Below, in pieces: positions 43,721 through 54,636 of a stretch of 64,000 nt of DNA. The stretch comes from Sorghum bicolor (lineage: Eukaryota; Streptophyta; Magnoliopsida; Poales; Poaceae): the NCBI RefSeq assembly GCF_000003195.3, contig NC_012871.2:63045802-63109801 (forward strand). The letters run 5' to 3'. Made by a program: the position numbers and the translations under genes. The first letter of the stretch is position 1. Each line of letters starts with the position of its first letter. The notes below the pieces were generated by a model. The model searched no databases. It worked only from the letters and a program-made list of their open reading frames with translations, and was not told where the DNA came from.

Positions 43721-44086
43721 ATGGCCACCGCTAAACTCCTTTCACTGTGCCTTCTCCTCGTCGTCAGAGCCACGACAGCGACGTCCGCGGCAGCGGCAGG
43801 GCACCGCACCGGCGGCTCCAGACGTTGCCTAGGTTCGACGACGACGACGACGACGACCCCAGGGGACCACCGTTTGTGCCGTGCCGCCGACGGCGGCGTC
43901 CTCCAGTTGCTGACCGCGCGCCAGGTGCGCATCAGCAAGGCCTGCTGCTCGGTGCGGGAGAGGATCGGCGACAGGTGCGTCGCCGCCGCCTTCTCCAGCT
44001 TCCCGTTCAACCCAACGTACCCGCACCTCGTCAAAGAATGGCGCCTGCGCACTCACCGCGTGAGGCTGATGAATAACGAGAAATGA
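43721..44086 (+). CDS. Small secreted Cys-containing protein candidate, 121 aa
   Basis: The predicted protein begins with a clear signal peptide (MATAKLLSLCLLLVVRA, cleavage likely after the Ala/Thr-rich stretch), then a Thr-rich spacer and a Cys-bearing core (LCRAADGG, SKACCSVRERIGDRC). The C, CC, C spacing faintly recalls prolamin-like or egg-cell-secreted peptides, but too few cysteines match to assign it. The start is the first ATG followed by the hydrophobic core; the upstream open sequence lacks coding character. The frame is intronless. Coding bias is GC-rich through the core and lost after about residue 110, so the end may be degraded. Confidence 0.45.
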   Translation: MATAKLLSLCLLLVVRATTATSAAAAGHRTGGSRRCLGSTTTTTTTPGDHRLCRAADGGVLQLLTARQVRISKACCSVRERIGDRCVAAAFSSFPFNPTYPHLVKEWRLRTHRVRLMNNEK

Positions 44087-45360
44087 CAAGAGATGACTTT
44101 AGCTCATCCTCGTCATCACTCTCTCGTCATATGCTGAGGTCACGCAAAGTTGTGACAGATGATCCAGAAACTAAAAAAACAAATTAACTTGTGATGACTA
44201 GAAATGATCTAGAAACTAAAAATAAATAAGTTGTGATGATATACAAACTAAAAAACAAATTAAGTCATCACTCTCGTCATTTGGTGAGGTCATGCAAAGT
44301 CGCAATGGTGGCGACGCCCGGCCGGCCTGTACCCTGTAGTCGCAACTAGAGCTTAGCCTTGTTTGACGGACTGAAAAAAAAATACTGATTTTAAAGAGCA
44401 ACTTCAAGAGCTTGGCTATTCTTGTTGTGAAGGCTATTTTAAAATTTGCAAGCAAAAAGTAGAGTCCAACAGATATGCTATCTAGTTTTGTAAAATAGAA
44501 ACTTAGGTATCCCTTGATTTTCGGTAGCCATATATAGCCAACCATTGATACTGGTTATCTGATTTTGTAAAATAGTAAGGCTGTTGTGGACTTCTTCTTT
44601 TTAAAGAAGTTTTCTATTTTACAAGATGACTAAAGAATGGAATTTGACTAGTAATTTTAGCCAACCTTTTGAAGTTGCTCTTAAGAGAAAACATTGTTCT
44701 ATGTCTGAAAAGTAGTACTGATAACGAGAAATATTTTTCAAATGAAAATATGAGATGTTTATATTTTATCATGTGAATCAGAATGTGACATATATTAAAG
44801 AGAGAATTTCCTCATTGCCACTAAAATCTATACAAATTCTCTCAGCACCATAAAAAAATATGGATTCCCTCACTGTCATTCATTTCGATTTTTTGATCAC
44901 CTTGTTGCCATTACCATTGCATGATCAAGCTTTATTCCCTTGGTTACTATCCAAATAGATGACAAATGAGATGACTTTTATTCAATCTCAAATATGTCTC
45001 ACAATATGCATGTCTACATCTCATTTGTCATAAGTGGCGTGCACCATCTTTTTTAAGTACGTCGTCTATCCTTGACCTAGATCGTCTTTTTTTTTTCTTC
45101 TTACTAAGCCAGAGGACGGGAGAAAAATCGGAAAGAACGTGGAAATGAACGGAAGTCGGGTAGGCGTACGGAACAGGAACCAACGTATGCAATTGCTGCC
45201 AGGACTTTACTGAATAATTCTGAATAATTGAAATCCAATCGGAGACGGCACCGAGCCAACCGTCCGGATAACTAACTACTAGTAGTACAGTTGAAGATAA
45301 TTATTTATTCCCACACGTTTAGGAATTATTGTTAGGAGGAAAGATAATCCCTCCCCGTGG
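44087..45360. other. AT-rich intergenic DNA with a direct repeat and a MITE
   Basis: A phrase of about 40 bp starting CATCACTCTC(TC)GTCAT and containing GAGGTCA(C/T)GCAAAGT occurs at 44114-44156 and 44266-44306, with AAACTAAAAA(A)CAAATTAA repeats between. A Tourist-like element lies at 44395-44681. From 44700 to 45350 no feature is seen apart from AT-rich sequence. Confidence 0.5.
44395..44681. mobile_element. Tourist-like MITE, 287 bp
   Basis: The left end AGAGCAACTTCAAGAGCTTGG and the right end, read on the other strand as AGAGCAACTTCAAAAGGTTGG, are inverted copies. TAA flanks both sides (44392-44394 and 44682-44684), the PIF/Harbinger target pattern. Confidence 0.75.
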
Positions 45361-45376
45361 CTATATATATATATAC
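45361..45376 (+). promoter_or_regulatory. TATA box
   Basis: CTATATATATATATAC lies about 100 bp before the ATG at 45474, a normal distance for a plant TATA box with a leader of 65-75 nt. Confidence 0.6.
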
Positions 45377-45473
45377 CTGGCCTGCCCGCCGGTTGCCTAG
45401 ATCAGGAGCTCTGCATCGCTCAAGCGCCTTGTTAGTTGTTTCTCTTACTGTTTACCTTCTTGTTCGATCTCGC

Positions 45474-45989
45474 ATGGCGAGAATCCTTGCGTCCGCAGCT
45501 GGAGCCGGCGCGGCGGCGTCTGCCCTGGGCTCGTCGTCGTGGTTCCTTGGGCTCTGCATGGTCGTGGTCTCCGTCTGGGTCGTCTCGTTCGCCGTCTTCA
45601 TCTGCGGACGCAGCGACGACGACAGGCCCAAGCCCAACAAGAAGATGCCCGCCCCGGCGCCCACGACGAAGGTCAGGCCGGCATCAGCGACGGCGTCGGC
45701 GAGCCGCGGCACCGCGAGGTCGTCGTCAGGGTCAGGGAGGACGGCGACTGACTTCACGAGCGCGTACACAGCTTCGTACGTTGCCGCTGCCGCCGCGGCC
45801 AGCAGTGGTGGCGGCCACCACCATCACCATCATCACCATGGACATCATGGAGGCGGCGGATGCGGTGGTGGCGGACACAGCGGCGGCCATCATGGAGGCG
45901 GATGTGGCGGCGGCGGCGGCCATGGTGGAGGCGGATGTGGCGGTGGCGGTGGCGGCGGCGGCGGATGTGGTGGTGGTGGCGGCTGTTAG
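45474..45989 (+). CDS. Membrane protein with His-rich and Gly/Cys-rich tail, 171 aa
   Basis: After a short Ala-rich start there is one hydrophobic span (about residues 22-43, WFLGLCMVVVSVWVVSFAVF). A basic Pro/Ala/Ser linker follows, and then an unusual tail: a GGG-H8-GHH block and repeated GGGC, GGGHGG and SGGHHGG units ending in Cys. The tail covers about 60 residues. His and Cys clusters like these bind metal ions or crosslink in other proteins; that role here is an inference. The frame has a fitting TATA box and a compact leader. I do not recognise a family. Codon use in the tail is a GGC/GGA/CAC-CAT repeat, so length may vary between lines. Confidence 0.6.
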   Translation: MARILASAAGAGAAASALGSSSWFLGLCMVVVSVWVVSFAVFICGRSDDDRPKPNKKMPAPAPTTKVRPASATASASRGTARSSSGSGRTATDFTSAYTASYVAAAAAASSGGGHHHHHHHHGHHGGGGCGGGGHSGGHHGGGCGGGGGHGGGGCGGGGGGGGGCGGGGGC

Positions 45990-46343
45990 ATTGGATTTAT
46001 GCATGCGGCTAGTTACTCCTAGTTGCCATAATAGTCGCGTTATCTTGTTATGCACCGTCAGTCATATTAGGAATATCGTTTGTTATTAGATTGTTGAGTC
46101 GTTGTGTGGATGCTCTGCTAATTTAGTGTCAGAAGCATTTGTTTTTGTCCATCACAAATTCATGTCATGGCCGAAAACGTTTAGCAAATCATAATGTATT
46201 TTTTTCGTATTAGGAATATCATTTGGGTAATGACTTGTTACCGACTGGCCGTGTCTTTGTTCCGTCGCACGCACGCTCCAATCCCACCCGCAGCATTCTG
46301 CATCCCACCGCACGCACGGTGCTCGTCCTCAACATTTCATTCC

Positions 46344-46346
<3 letters not shown>

Positions 46347-46379
<33 letters not shown>
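46347..46379. repeat. (CT)n microsatellite
   Basis: A perfect TC dinucleotide run of about 33 bp. Confidence 0.9.
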
Positions 46380-46382
<3 letters not shown>

Positions 46383-47601
46383 CCCTGGTGACGGCGACCG
46401 CGAGCTCCTCCCCGGTGACCTCCTCACGCCTGCGCCCCACCGCCTCTCCATGCCCGCGCCGAGCTCGTTGCCGCCCCCATCCGCGCCGGCCATGGCGGAT
46501 CCATCGAACATTGGGGACTGCTGCCCCAACCCTACGCCAAGTGTTCATCGATCCCTTGGCCGTTCGTCGGCGACGAGCACCCACCAGGTTCGTCCGCTCT
46601 TGCCTTTTCCTTCCCCTTCCTGCAGTGCGAAATCGAGCTCTCCAACCCTAACATAAGATATTTGCTATCTACCTCAGATCTGTGTCATATTTGCAGTGGC
46701 GGCAAGCCGACCAACCATGGTGGCCAAGAGGTTGGGGCGGCATGGATCTGCTCCCCCTAGGTGCTAGGGGTTGGCCCAGGTGGTGGCCAGCCGGACCATC
46801 CAGCCCGTGGTGGCCGGCCTACCTCACGGCCGCAATCGAAGGCGCCACGGCGGTAGCGGAGGAGGTGGGCTCTCGATCGTTGACATGGAGGAGCGCATGG
46901 ATGTCAGAATCCTCGTTGTGGACATCTAGTTCCCTCCCACATGTGTCCAGTAGGTGAGACCCTCGTCCTCCACTTCGATTAGATACGTTCCCCACCATGT
47001 TGTCTCATGTGATGTGGTAGTGCTCCATATGTGAGACTCTTGGCACCCAACTACCCGATTGTGGAGATCAGTAGCTATTGTACCGTGAGAATTTTTTAGG
47101 CCACTTTAGCAGGTGAAATTTCGGGTTCAGAAGGTGATCGAAATCGCATTAGTTGAAAAAGTGCAAATTACTGCTGCTGTTTTCACATAGATTTTGTGGA
47201 TCGCTAGCAGTGGAGAATTGTTCTGTTTTTATAAGAAATTTCAATCAACCTCAAGTTCAACCCATCTGCTGCATTTGTCATGTTCGGGATTGAATTCGAT
47301 GTGACGTTGTAACCCTTACAACGGTTGATATATGCATCTTGTTTCTTAGCATCTGATCGCTATCAATCATTTCGCTTGATACTGTACATGTCTATTTTCA
47401 ATTTTAGAATTGTTACTAGTATGTTTGTATTTTTGGATGTTTAATTTTCCTTAGACTGCAATTCGTATTGGAGTAAATGTGCATCTAAGATCAATAATCG
47501 CTGAAAATTACTTATTCTTGTTCATGTGAGAATCATAAGCTGTAGTTGGTCAGATGAATTCTTGTTGAGTTCAACATTACAACAAAACTGCATTGGACGT
47601 T

Positions 47602-49862
47602 TTTACAGAATACATAAATTGCCTATTTAAAAAGACATTGTTGCCTAACAAATGAAACTTAAATTTCTGTTGTAGAAAAGTTGGAGTGTGCAGCAGGCTA
47701 TATGAAAGTGTAGACGAGCAGTTGAGAACCACCCAAAAATGTGCATGTAAATTTAGTTAAGCAATTTAATATCATTAGTCGAGCATTAGGGTTTATTAGT
47801 AATCCAGTGGCAATTATTTGTGTCTAACACCAAAAATGTGCCTATAACCTCTACTCTTTTTACCATATGTCTCCTTTAATTTTCAAGCGTTACTCTGCTC
47901 TCTATGTGACTTTGATCATGCCCGGGTGACAAGGGGAAGCCTGATATCCCATTTCTTGTGTAGAGTAGGTGACAAGGGGAAGCTTGAGATTCCATTTCTC
48001 AAGTAGTAGGGAAGCACAGATTGGGAGGTGCTGACTAATGCAGGTGACATATTATTACTTATAGATCATTCTCTCTTTTTTTTCTATTGTTATGCTGATT
48101 ATTTCTATTGAGTCATTAATCTAGTCTGCCTTTTGTACATAACTTTTTTTTTTGACATCGTCACCTTGCCTCTGCTTAATCTGTATTTTTGTCTGTTACA
48201 TAAATAGATGTGATGCATAAAAAAAATAAAAACATAGCTGTGTATTTTTTGCAAATAAACTGGGGGGTGAGGCTGTGGGTTGCAAATGAACACAAACACT
48301 ATACTTGCCTTTTCAGAATACATAAATCGTCTATTTTAGGAAGACATTATTGCCTAATGAATGATACTTAAATTGCTCATGAGAAAATCTATATGAGATT
48401 TTAGATTGCTGAGGGTGTATCCTAGAATCTGTGGAGCCCCTCTGGTTGTGCAGCCTCTCCAGTGGCGGTGCCCCCTCCATCTTCCTTACACCAGATGCGG
48501 GCTCGAGCTTGTTTTTCAACGGTAGCATACCCCATTCCTCCAGCATCCGTCCTTTCTACGCCCTGCTCCATGAGTCATTTGTTAGACAATTTAAGTGCCA
48601 TTTATTATGTAACAATGTGCTTCTAAATGGGCAAGTTAGCCTTCTGTTGCAGATTGGCAGGCATGCTGCATTCAGAATAGCTTCAATCTTAACGTTTTAG
48701 TTTGTTAAATAATTATGATTGAGTTTTGTAATTTTTCATTGCAATTAATGATTGTGCGGCAACATTTAAAAAATCCTTATGTTGTATGGGTGCTGAACTC
48801 GTTGCGCTCTAGAATATGTATATGTACCATAGCAGCCTACTTTGAAAACATCACCTCTGTTTTTTTTACATCATCATCTTGCCTCTGTTTGATATGTTTT
48901 TTTTAAATAAACCAGGGGTTAGGGGTGGGTCTGTGGGTTGCAAATGAACATAGACACTGCATTTGCTTTTTTAGAATTCCAAAATTGTAAAATTAGGAAG
49001 ACATTGTTGCCTAATGAATGGCACTAAAATTGCCTATGAAAATGCAATCTACTAAAACATTACTAGCAACAACCTGCTCATCACCAATAGAGGCTCCAGG
49101 AACATAAGCAAGTCACGATGCGGTGATTCAAGTTGTTGCTGCTTAATCGATTCACCATGATTGTGAGCTGATTGAGTTTGATGGATTTTATTTCCCCACG
49201 CCTCGTCCATGGTTGCAGGGCTGAAGTGAAACCCGGTGAAGCCATACATTTACCAACCCACGCCCCAGCAGGCATTCCTCTGTTGCTCAGTGCACGCGCA
49301 TCAGTCAGGTCAATCTTCATCAAGCAAGCTACGACTACGGTTGCCCATCAACGAGATCACATCCAGGTAATACTCTCCGTCTCTCTCATCCGCTCTTTTT
49401 TGCTCTTTCATTTTTTTGATGTTAGAAATTGAAAGAGACTAAAGACCGAGATTGAATTATGATGGGCTGCATCTCTAGTAGTTGTGTTGCCTATTTTCGA
49501 GTGTGGTTCACTCAGATTCGTTTCTGTTAACACTCAAGATAAAAATTGCTGTTAAAAAATTGCATATGGATTTGTATTTGGCCTCAAATGAATTATCTAG
49601 AAAATAATTATCACTGCATCTTGCACAGTAGCCAACCTTCTTCCTATTGCTCGGCTGCAAAACTCATGCTTCAAAACTAGACAAATGTTGTTTCTTTTTG
49701 ACTAGTAAGAATAGGCTAAATTGCCTTTTCACGAAGACATTGTTGCCTAATAAATAACACTTAAATTCCTAAGAAAATACAATCTACTAGTACAACATTA
49801 CCAATAGCAACCTGAGCTTCAGGAACAATAATGTCTTCTCAAATAGGCAATATAAGGTTTTC
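47602..49862. repeat. Degenerate repeat block: four direct copies and one inverted copy
   Basis: The core AAGACATT(G/A)TTGCCTAA occurs at 47631, 48341, 48998 and 49734, each preceded by an AATT/TAAAT-rich lead and followed by an ACTTAAAT or ACTAAAAT phrase. An inverted copy (AATGTCTTCTCAAATAGGCAAT) lies near 49831. Copies 2 and 3 share a longer upstream stretch (CTGTGGGTTGCAAATGAACA at about 48270 and 48940), and copies 3 and 4 share downstream sequence (CAATCTACTA). Spacing is 657 to 736 bp, suggesting old segmental duplications of a transposon. Confidence 0.65.
47926..48010. repeat. Tandem duplication, 43-bp period
   Basis: GTGACAAGGGGAAGC starts each of two units (47926 and 47969), both followed by a TTCCATTTCT-like or ATCCCATTTCTT-like phrase and TAG-rich ends. 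Confidence 0.7.
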
Positions 49863-50439
49863 ATTTTCTTAACATGTGCATCCTTTTTTATCTCCATCCA
49901 ACAACAAATTTATAACACATGTTATCCATTTCTTTAACATGCAGGATGCAGGCCATGTACAGAGAAAAAAGATGAAGTTTATGTACAGAAAAGATGTGGA
50001 AATGTGTGCTTTCCTAGGGACTAGATGTATAGTGTTTTGCTCTAGAAAACTGCAGATGTAAATGTGTTTTTTTCTGAATACTGTGAACGTATACATGCAG
50101 TTACTAAAAGTATATGTCTGGGCCTGATTTGCTCTCCTCCAATAAACCGTGGTGAGTATTTAGATCTGGGGCTCTAGGCTACGCAAGCCATGAAGAATCT
50201 TTGGTTACATTTGGCGGGAAAATTTTTGTACGCCCGCAAGCTAGCGTGATTAGCATGCTTGCTAAAAAAAGTAATATAATAACTGTACTTTACTATAAAT
50301 GGCAAAGCCGTGCGGACGATCTATATTACGGCCGGCCGCGCGTTAGTTGCTTCCTATCATTTGTTTTTTTTTCTATCTGGATGAAAAGCAATAATAATGT
50401 GTCAGATAGCCTCATTATAACGGTATAAAGCAGTGGGAT

Positions 50440-51655
50440 CACGTTGACGATGACTTCATACATTAACGTGACTCTTTTTTTGAAACTTGGCAATTCCATT
50501 ACTGATCTGACAAATCATCAATAACACAATTAGATTGTGATCAGTTCTTCCCTTCAACTCATACTCTACAGCCAAAGCATGGCTGCATGGGCAGCCCTAT
50601 CGCCAACTCTAGTCAGGAAATTACATTCAAACTCTATAAAATTCACATGAACCAAGAACTTGAGCTCCTCCAACAGAACACCTTCAGCCATCGCATCAAA
50701 GCATGTGAAGACATATTCACATGAACCAAGAACTTTAGCTCCTCCAACAGAGCACCTTAAGCCATCGCATCAAAAGCATAGCTTGCTTGATCATCAAGGC
50801 GTCAGTCTCCAGATAAGCCTACCATTACGGGTAAGTTTATTTTGGCCTTGAGAGGATATGCCACACAAGGTGACCACTGCAGAGATTTTGGACGGCTCCT
50901 CTTCTCGTTCAGTGTATGCATGATGACCACCGCATCTCGCGCAGAATTTTGGGCAGCAAGGTAAGGTTCTGATGGAGCCCCTCCAATGACAGCAGCTACC
51001 AGACTCGCTTGGCCAATTTGCACTTGAAGAACAAGTGACCTCCATCTTCGCCTTCCCCGTCTACAGACCGGACATTTTATATCCAACTTCAAGCCTCACC
51101 TAGCCAAGTTGCACCGCAATGGATGGCTATATATTACGTGTAAACATTCAAAGAAAGTGTTCGATTTCAGTTTTTCTCTCGGTGAAATTGAGAATTTATG
51201 TTTTACGTAGTATACCTCGGTTGCGATGAGCCCCTGGCCTCGGCTTCGCACATGATCGGTCTAGCTATTTTTTTGCCAAGTTCACCTCTGCCAGCAGAAA
51301 CTGATGGAAACTAAACGTGAGCCATGTCTGCTGGTCGCCACAAATTTCCAGGTTTCCATGTCCCCCTCCCTTTTAATCACAAATAATTAATGGTATAGAT
51401 CACGTTGACGACGATTTCATCATACATGCATTAACGTACAGTGACATCGATTTCGGTTCAGTCGGTGAAACTTGAGGATTCCCTTTTTTACGTACCTCGG
51501 TTGGCCTGACCTCGGGCCACATGAGCGGTCTAGCTATTTTTGCCATGCATGTTCACCCGCTGCACCAGTGACCTGCCAGCAGAAGCTGATAACATGATCG
51601 ATCGAGTCATGTCTGCTGGTGGCCACAAATTTCCAGGTTTCCATGTGCCCGCCTC
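50440..51655. repeat. Old direct duplication, one copy split by a LINE
   Basis: The sequence GATCACGTTGACGA...TTCAT...CATTAACGT occurs at about 50440-50474 and 51400-51435. The continuation (CGATTTC, CGGTGAAA, ACCTCGGTTG, GGTCTAGCTATTTTT, CCACAAATTTCCAGGTTTCC) occurs at about 51160-51358 and 51447-51640. Copy 1 is separated into two pieces by the minus-strand LINE fragment. Confidence 0.7.
50470..51110 (-). mobile_element. Decayed LINE 3' fragment (zf-RVT and RNase H), minus strand
   Basis: On the minus strand, KCPVC near 51060 followed (with a frameshift) by DGGHLFFKCKLAKRVW marks the zf-RVT region. GVLLEELKFLVHVNF and RVGDRAAHAAM near 50690-50580 mark the RNase H end. The fragment ends in an A-run (T-run at 50470-50477 on the plus strand). 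Part of the RNase H region is tandemly duplicated (50641-50714 and 50715-50781). It lies inside copy 1 of an older duplication. Confidence 0.7.
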
Positions 51656-52058
51656 TTCTTATCTCATGATATTCATATAAACAGTTCCATTCGGATCTCT
51701 GTGTCTTTCTAGCTTCCTTCCAAAATCGAGAAGTTTCAGGCCAGTAAGTAATCTCGCAATTGCTCAGTTCAGTCGATCGATCAACCATCAAACATTTGGC
51801 ACAGTTGGCACCTACATTAATTGCCATGTATTGCTTCATGCGTTCAATTCCACAGATGAAAACGACACGAATTGACCTGTCCAACTTGCGCATACGCCGC
51901 CAAAATACAGCAGTGTACATGATAAAAATGTTTTGTAAAAAAACCATTACAGTGAAGAGAAAAGAAACCTACAGGTATGACTTCTCTTAAAACTTCTTGA
52001 GTTACACTCTTTGTAAATCTTGCAAGTCACGAGAAACATCAGGGACCGAATTGCTTTA
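51656..52058. other. Intergenic, no supported feature
   Basis: Minus-strand open frame 51534-51947 covers part of this stretch but has no domain and overlaps the duplicated segment. Nothing else is seen. Confidence 0.5.
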
Positions 52059-52259
52059 GGCCTTGTTTAAAACTTTTCAAGATTCTCCGTCATATCAAAT
52101 TTTACGGTACATGCATAGAGCATTAAATATAGATGAAAACAAAAACTAATTGCACAATTTACCTGTAAATCACGAGACGAATAATTGGACAATGTTTGTC
52201 AAATAGAAACAAAAGTGCTAAAGTGTCAAAATCCAAAAAAAAATGATCTAAACAAGGCC
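52059..52259. mobile_element. GGCCTTGTTTA-family MITE
   Basis: Starts GGCCTTGTTTAAAACTTTTC and ends TGATCTAAACAAGGCC; the blocks GATTCTCCGTCATATC and GTAAATCACGAGACGAAT identify the family. Confidence 0.75.
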
Positions 52260-52493
52260 CACTTCCATAATTTTTTGCAAAATAGGAATAGTAGCATTTT
52301 CGTTTGTATTTGACAAAATTGTACAATCATAGACTAACTAGGCTCAAAAGATTCGTCTCGTAAATTACAGGTAAATTGTGTAATTAGCTATTTATTTTAT
52401 TTATATTTAGTGCTTCATGCATGTGCCGCAAGATTTAATGTGATAGGAAATGTGAAATATGTTACAAAATATTTTAAGAACTAAACAAAGGCC
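52260..52493. mobile_element. Second MITE of the same family, opposite orientation, abutting
   Basis: It reads the family sequence in the reverse sense (TTGTATTTGACAAAATTGT, ACTAACTAGGCTCAAAAG, TTTAGTGCTTCATGCATG) and ends AACTAAACAAAGGCC. The two copies sit head to head and form a potential large hairpin. Confidence 0.7.
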
Positions 52494-53121
52494 TTATTAA
52501 GAACAAAAATGTCTCTCACGATTTTGCCTGCAAAATTGTCCTTGTGGAGCATGGTTCGATAGCATGGTGGGTTTGGTTGGTGACCCATGTTTTAGGGTTA
52601 GAAAAACGAAAAGAGTTATCTTTAATTTCTCTCGTCCATCACTAGAGAAAACTAGTGAGTAGTGCCTCCTACCTCCATGCATCAGTCCCTCTTGCTTTTT
52701 CAATTTTCTGTTCCACGTGGTTCAAACCATCTGCAGCACGCGAACTGAAGAAAGATTTCTTATGGTATGAGCGCTATAGCATATAAATTCAAGCATACTG
52801 GTCCTTTTGTTCAATTTTGACACAAACTGGAGCTACTCCAAAGAGACTTTTGCAAAAAAAAAAAAAAGATACGTGATTACATGTTAGATAGTGCACATGA
52901 ACTTGTTAATCACTCCTAGATTGAAAAGAGTACCACTAGTTGGAGGAAATAACAGATGATAAAAGATGTGTGTGTGATGGCTGACGGAGATCCAATCTTG
53001 TGGTTGCCAGTTGATAGAAACTGGTCTGCCAGTGTATCGAGGTTGGGGATTCGGATAAGCATGGTCTTCAATTCATGATTTGACCTAACCCAATCAAAAG
53101 TAGAGAAATTCAAGTAATATA

Positions 53122-53372
53122 CTCCCTCCATCCCAAATTGTAAGTCATTCCAAGAATCTTGAAGAGTCAAATTTTTCTAAGTTTGACCAAATTTATATGA
53201 TAAAATTATTATTATTATGATACCAACTAAGTATTATTAGATTTTTCCTTAATTATATTTTCATAGTATACTCACTTTACATTACAAATCTTAGTATTTT
53301 TCTCTATAAATTTAGTCAAAATAAAAATGCTTTGACTCTCCAAAATTCTTGGACAATTTGGGATGGAGAGAG
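53122..53372. mobile_element. Stowaway MITE, about 250 bp
   Basis: The ends CTCCCTCCATCCCAAATTGT and CAATTTGGGATGGAGAGAG are inverted copies. The left end follows TA. CTCCCTCC-type ends are the hallmark of Stowaway (Tc1/Mariner) elements in grasses. Confidence 0.85.
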
Positions 53373-54207
53373 CATACTCTTACTCGATCGATTAGTTAGT
53401 GCGGTGGATTAGGCTATCTGGCACTTATTTTTTCAATCCGACTTCAAAACTTTTGATCAGGTCTTCCGGCCGGCCATTCCAACGCGGCGTCCACGAGCAC
53501 CTGACTGCTACGTACGGAAGTTCTGGGGAGTTTGCGAGCGCGATTGCGAGCCAAGCGGATGGAGTTTTATGCCCAGCCCAGCCCCGCGTCGCGGTCTCGC
53601 GGTTGCATGGTGGAGAGATCCACGTGTCGTGAATCGCAACAGAGTCTCGTTGCTGTGCATCCACGCGTGGAACTGTCCATGCATTTTTTTTCTCTCTTCA
53701 GGAAATAAAGATGTTGGCTACCGTACGACGACCGAATGGTGTGGCCACAAGCATGGCACTGCGAGCGTTCTGAGTCTGTCCGTCAGTCAACTCTGAACAG
53801 CGAAATCAAAAGCCATCAGATTCAGAATCACGTAATCATCAGTTTACTGACCTGGAATTTGGACAGATGAATCGTCTGAAGTAGCGGAATCAACAGCCAA
53901 CAGGTCGATCGGGTGACCAGCGGCGCGCGCTGCACGCCTGCGTCCTGTGATACGTGACAACGATTGAAGATAGCCTCGATTGCAGATTTGCAGAGGAGGT
54001 GAAACTTCAGCTCCGACGACCTAACGTCTCCGCTACACATCGGCAATTGTTAATTGTATAGTAGGAGTATTACTCGACGTACTTTTTATCCAAATGAATC
54101 GTATTATATTCTTGAGAAGACTTTGTATCCACTCCACAACGTGTTTTAAAGAATACTGTAAAGCGCAGGCGACTTGTCGCAATACCGGTTTTTTTCCTTG
54201 TACTCGA
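53373..54207. other. Intergenic, no supported feature
   Basis: Overlapping open frames on both strands near 53400-53660 lack domains. No repeat with clear ends was seen. Confidence 0.45.
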
Positions 54208-54541
54208 GGCTTGGTTTAGTTCCTCACCAAAAAAAAAAAAAAATCATCTATCTTATCGAATCTTTTGACACATATATGTTTGGTTCTAAATATAAATGAA
54301 AAAAAACTAATTATACAGTTTGGTTATAAATCACGAGATGAATCTTTTAAGCCTAATTAATCTATAATTAGCTATAATTGTTATAGTAAATAATATGTGG
54401 TAATAATGAATTAATTAGACTTAATAAAATCGTCTCGCAATTTTTAAACGAGCTATATAATTTAGTTTTTGATTAGTCTATGCTAACATATCCCATATAG
54501 TAACATCTAAAAGATTTTCTTTTTACGAACTAAACAAGACC
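54208..54541. mobile_element. GGCTTGGTTTAGTT-type MITE, divergent
   Basis: It starts GGCTTGGTTTAGTTCC and ends CGAACTAAACAAGACC. An internal CACGAGATGAATCTTTTAAG block relates it to the family. A second inverted set of the same motifs (TAAAATCGTCTCGCAATTTT) suggests a composite or fold-back structure. Confidence 0.6.
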
Positions 54542-54636
54542 TAAACAAGGCATGTAGCTTGACTTACCTCGAGATCGGTGCAGTACGTCACGGCCTTTGC
54601 CAAGCGGAAGCTGCGGCGGTAGTGAAGGCAGAGGCG

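Larger units (their letters stand above)
45990..50469. other. Repeat-rich intergenic region, no gene called
   Basis: A CT microsatellite (46347-46379) precedes a GC-rich patch (46380-46960) with short open frames but no domain. It resembles a captured first exon and promoter but cannot be shown to be one. From 47600 to 49870 there is a degenerate dispersed-repeat block, listed separately. The remaining AT-rich sequence holds nothing recognisable. Confidence 0.5.
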
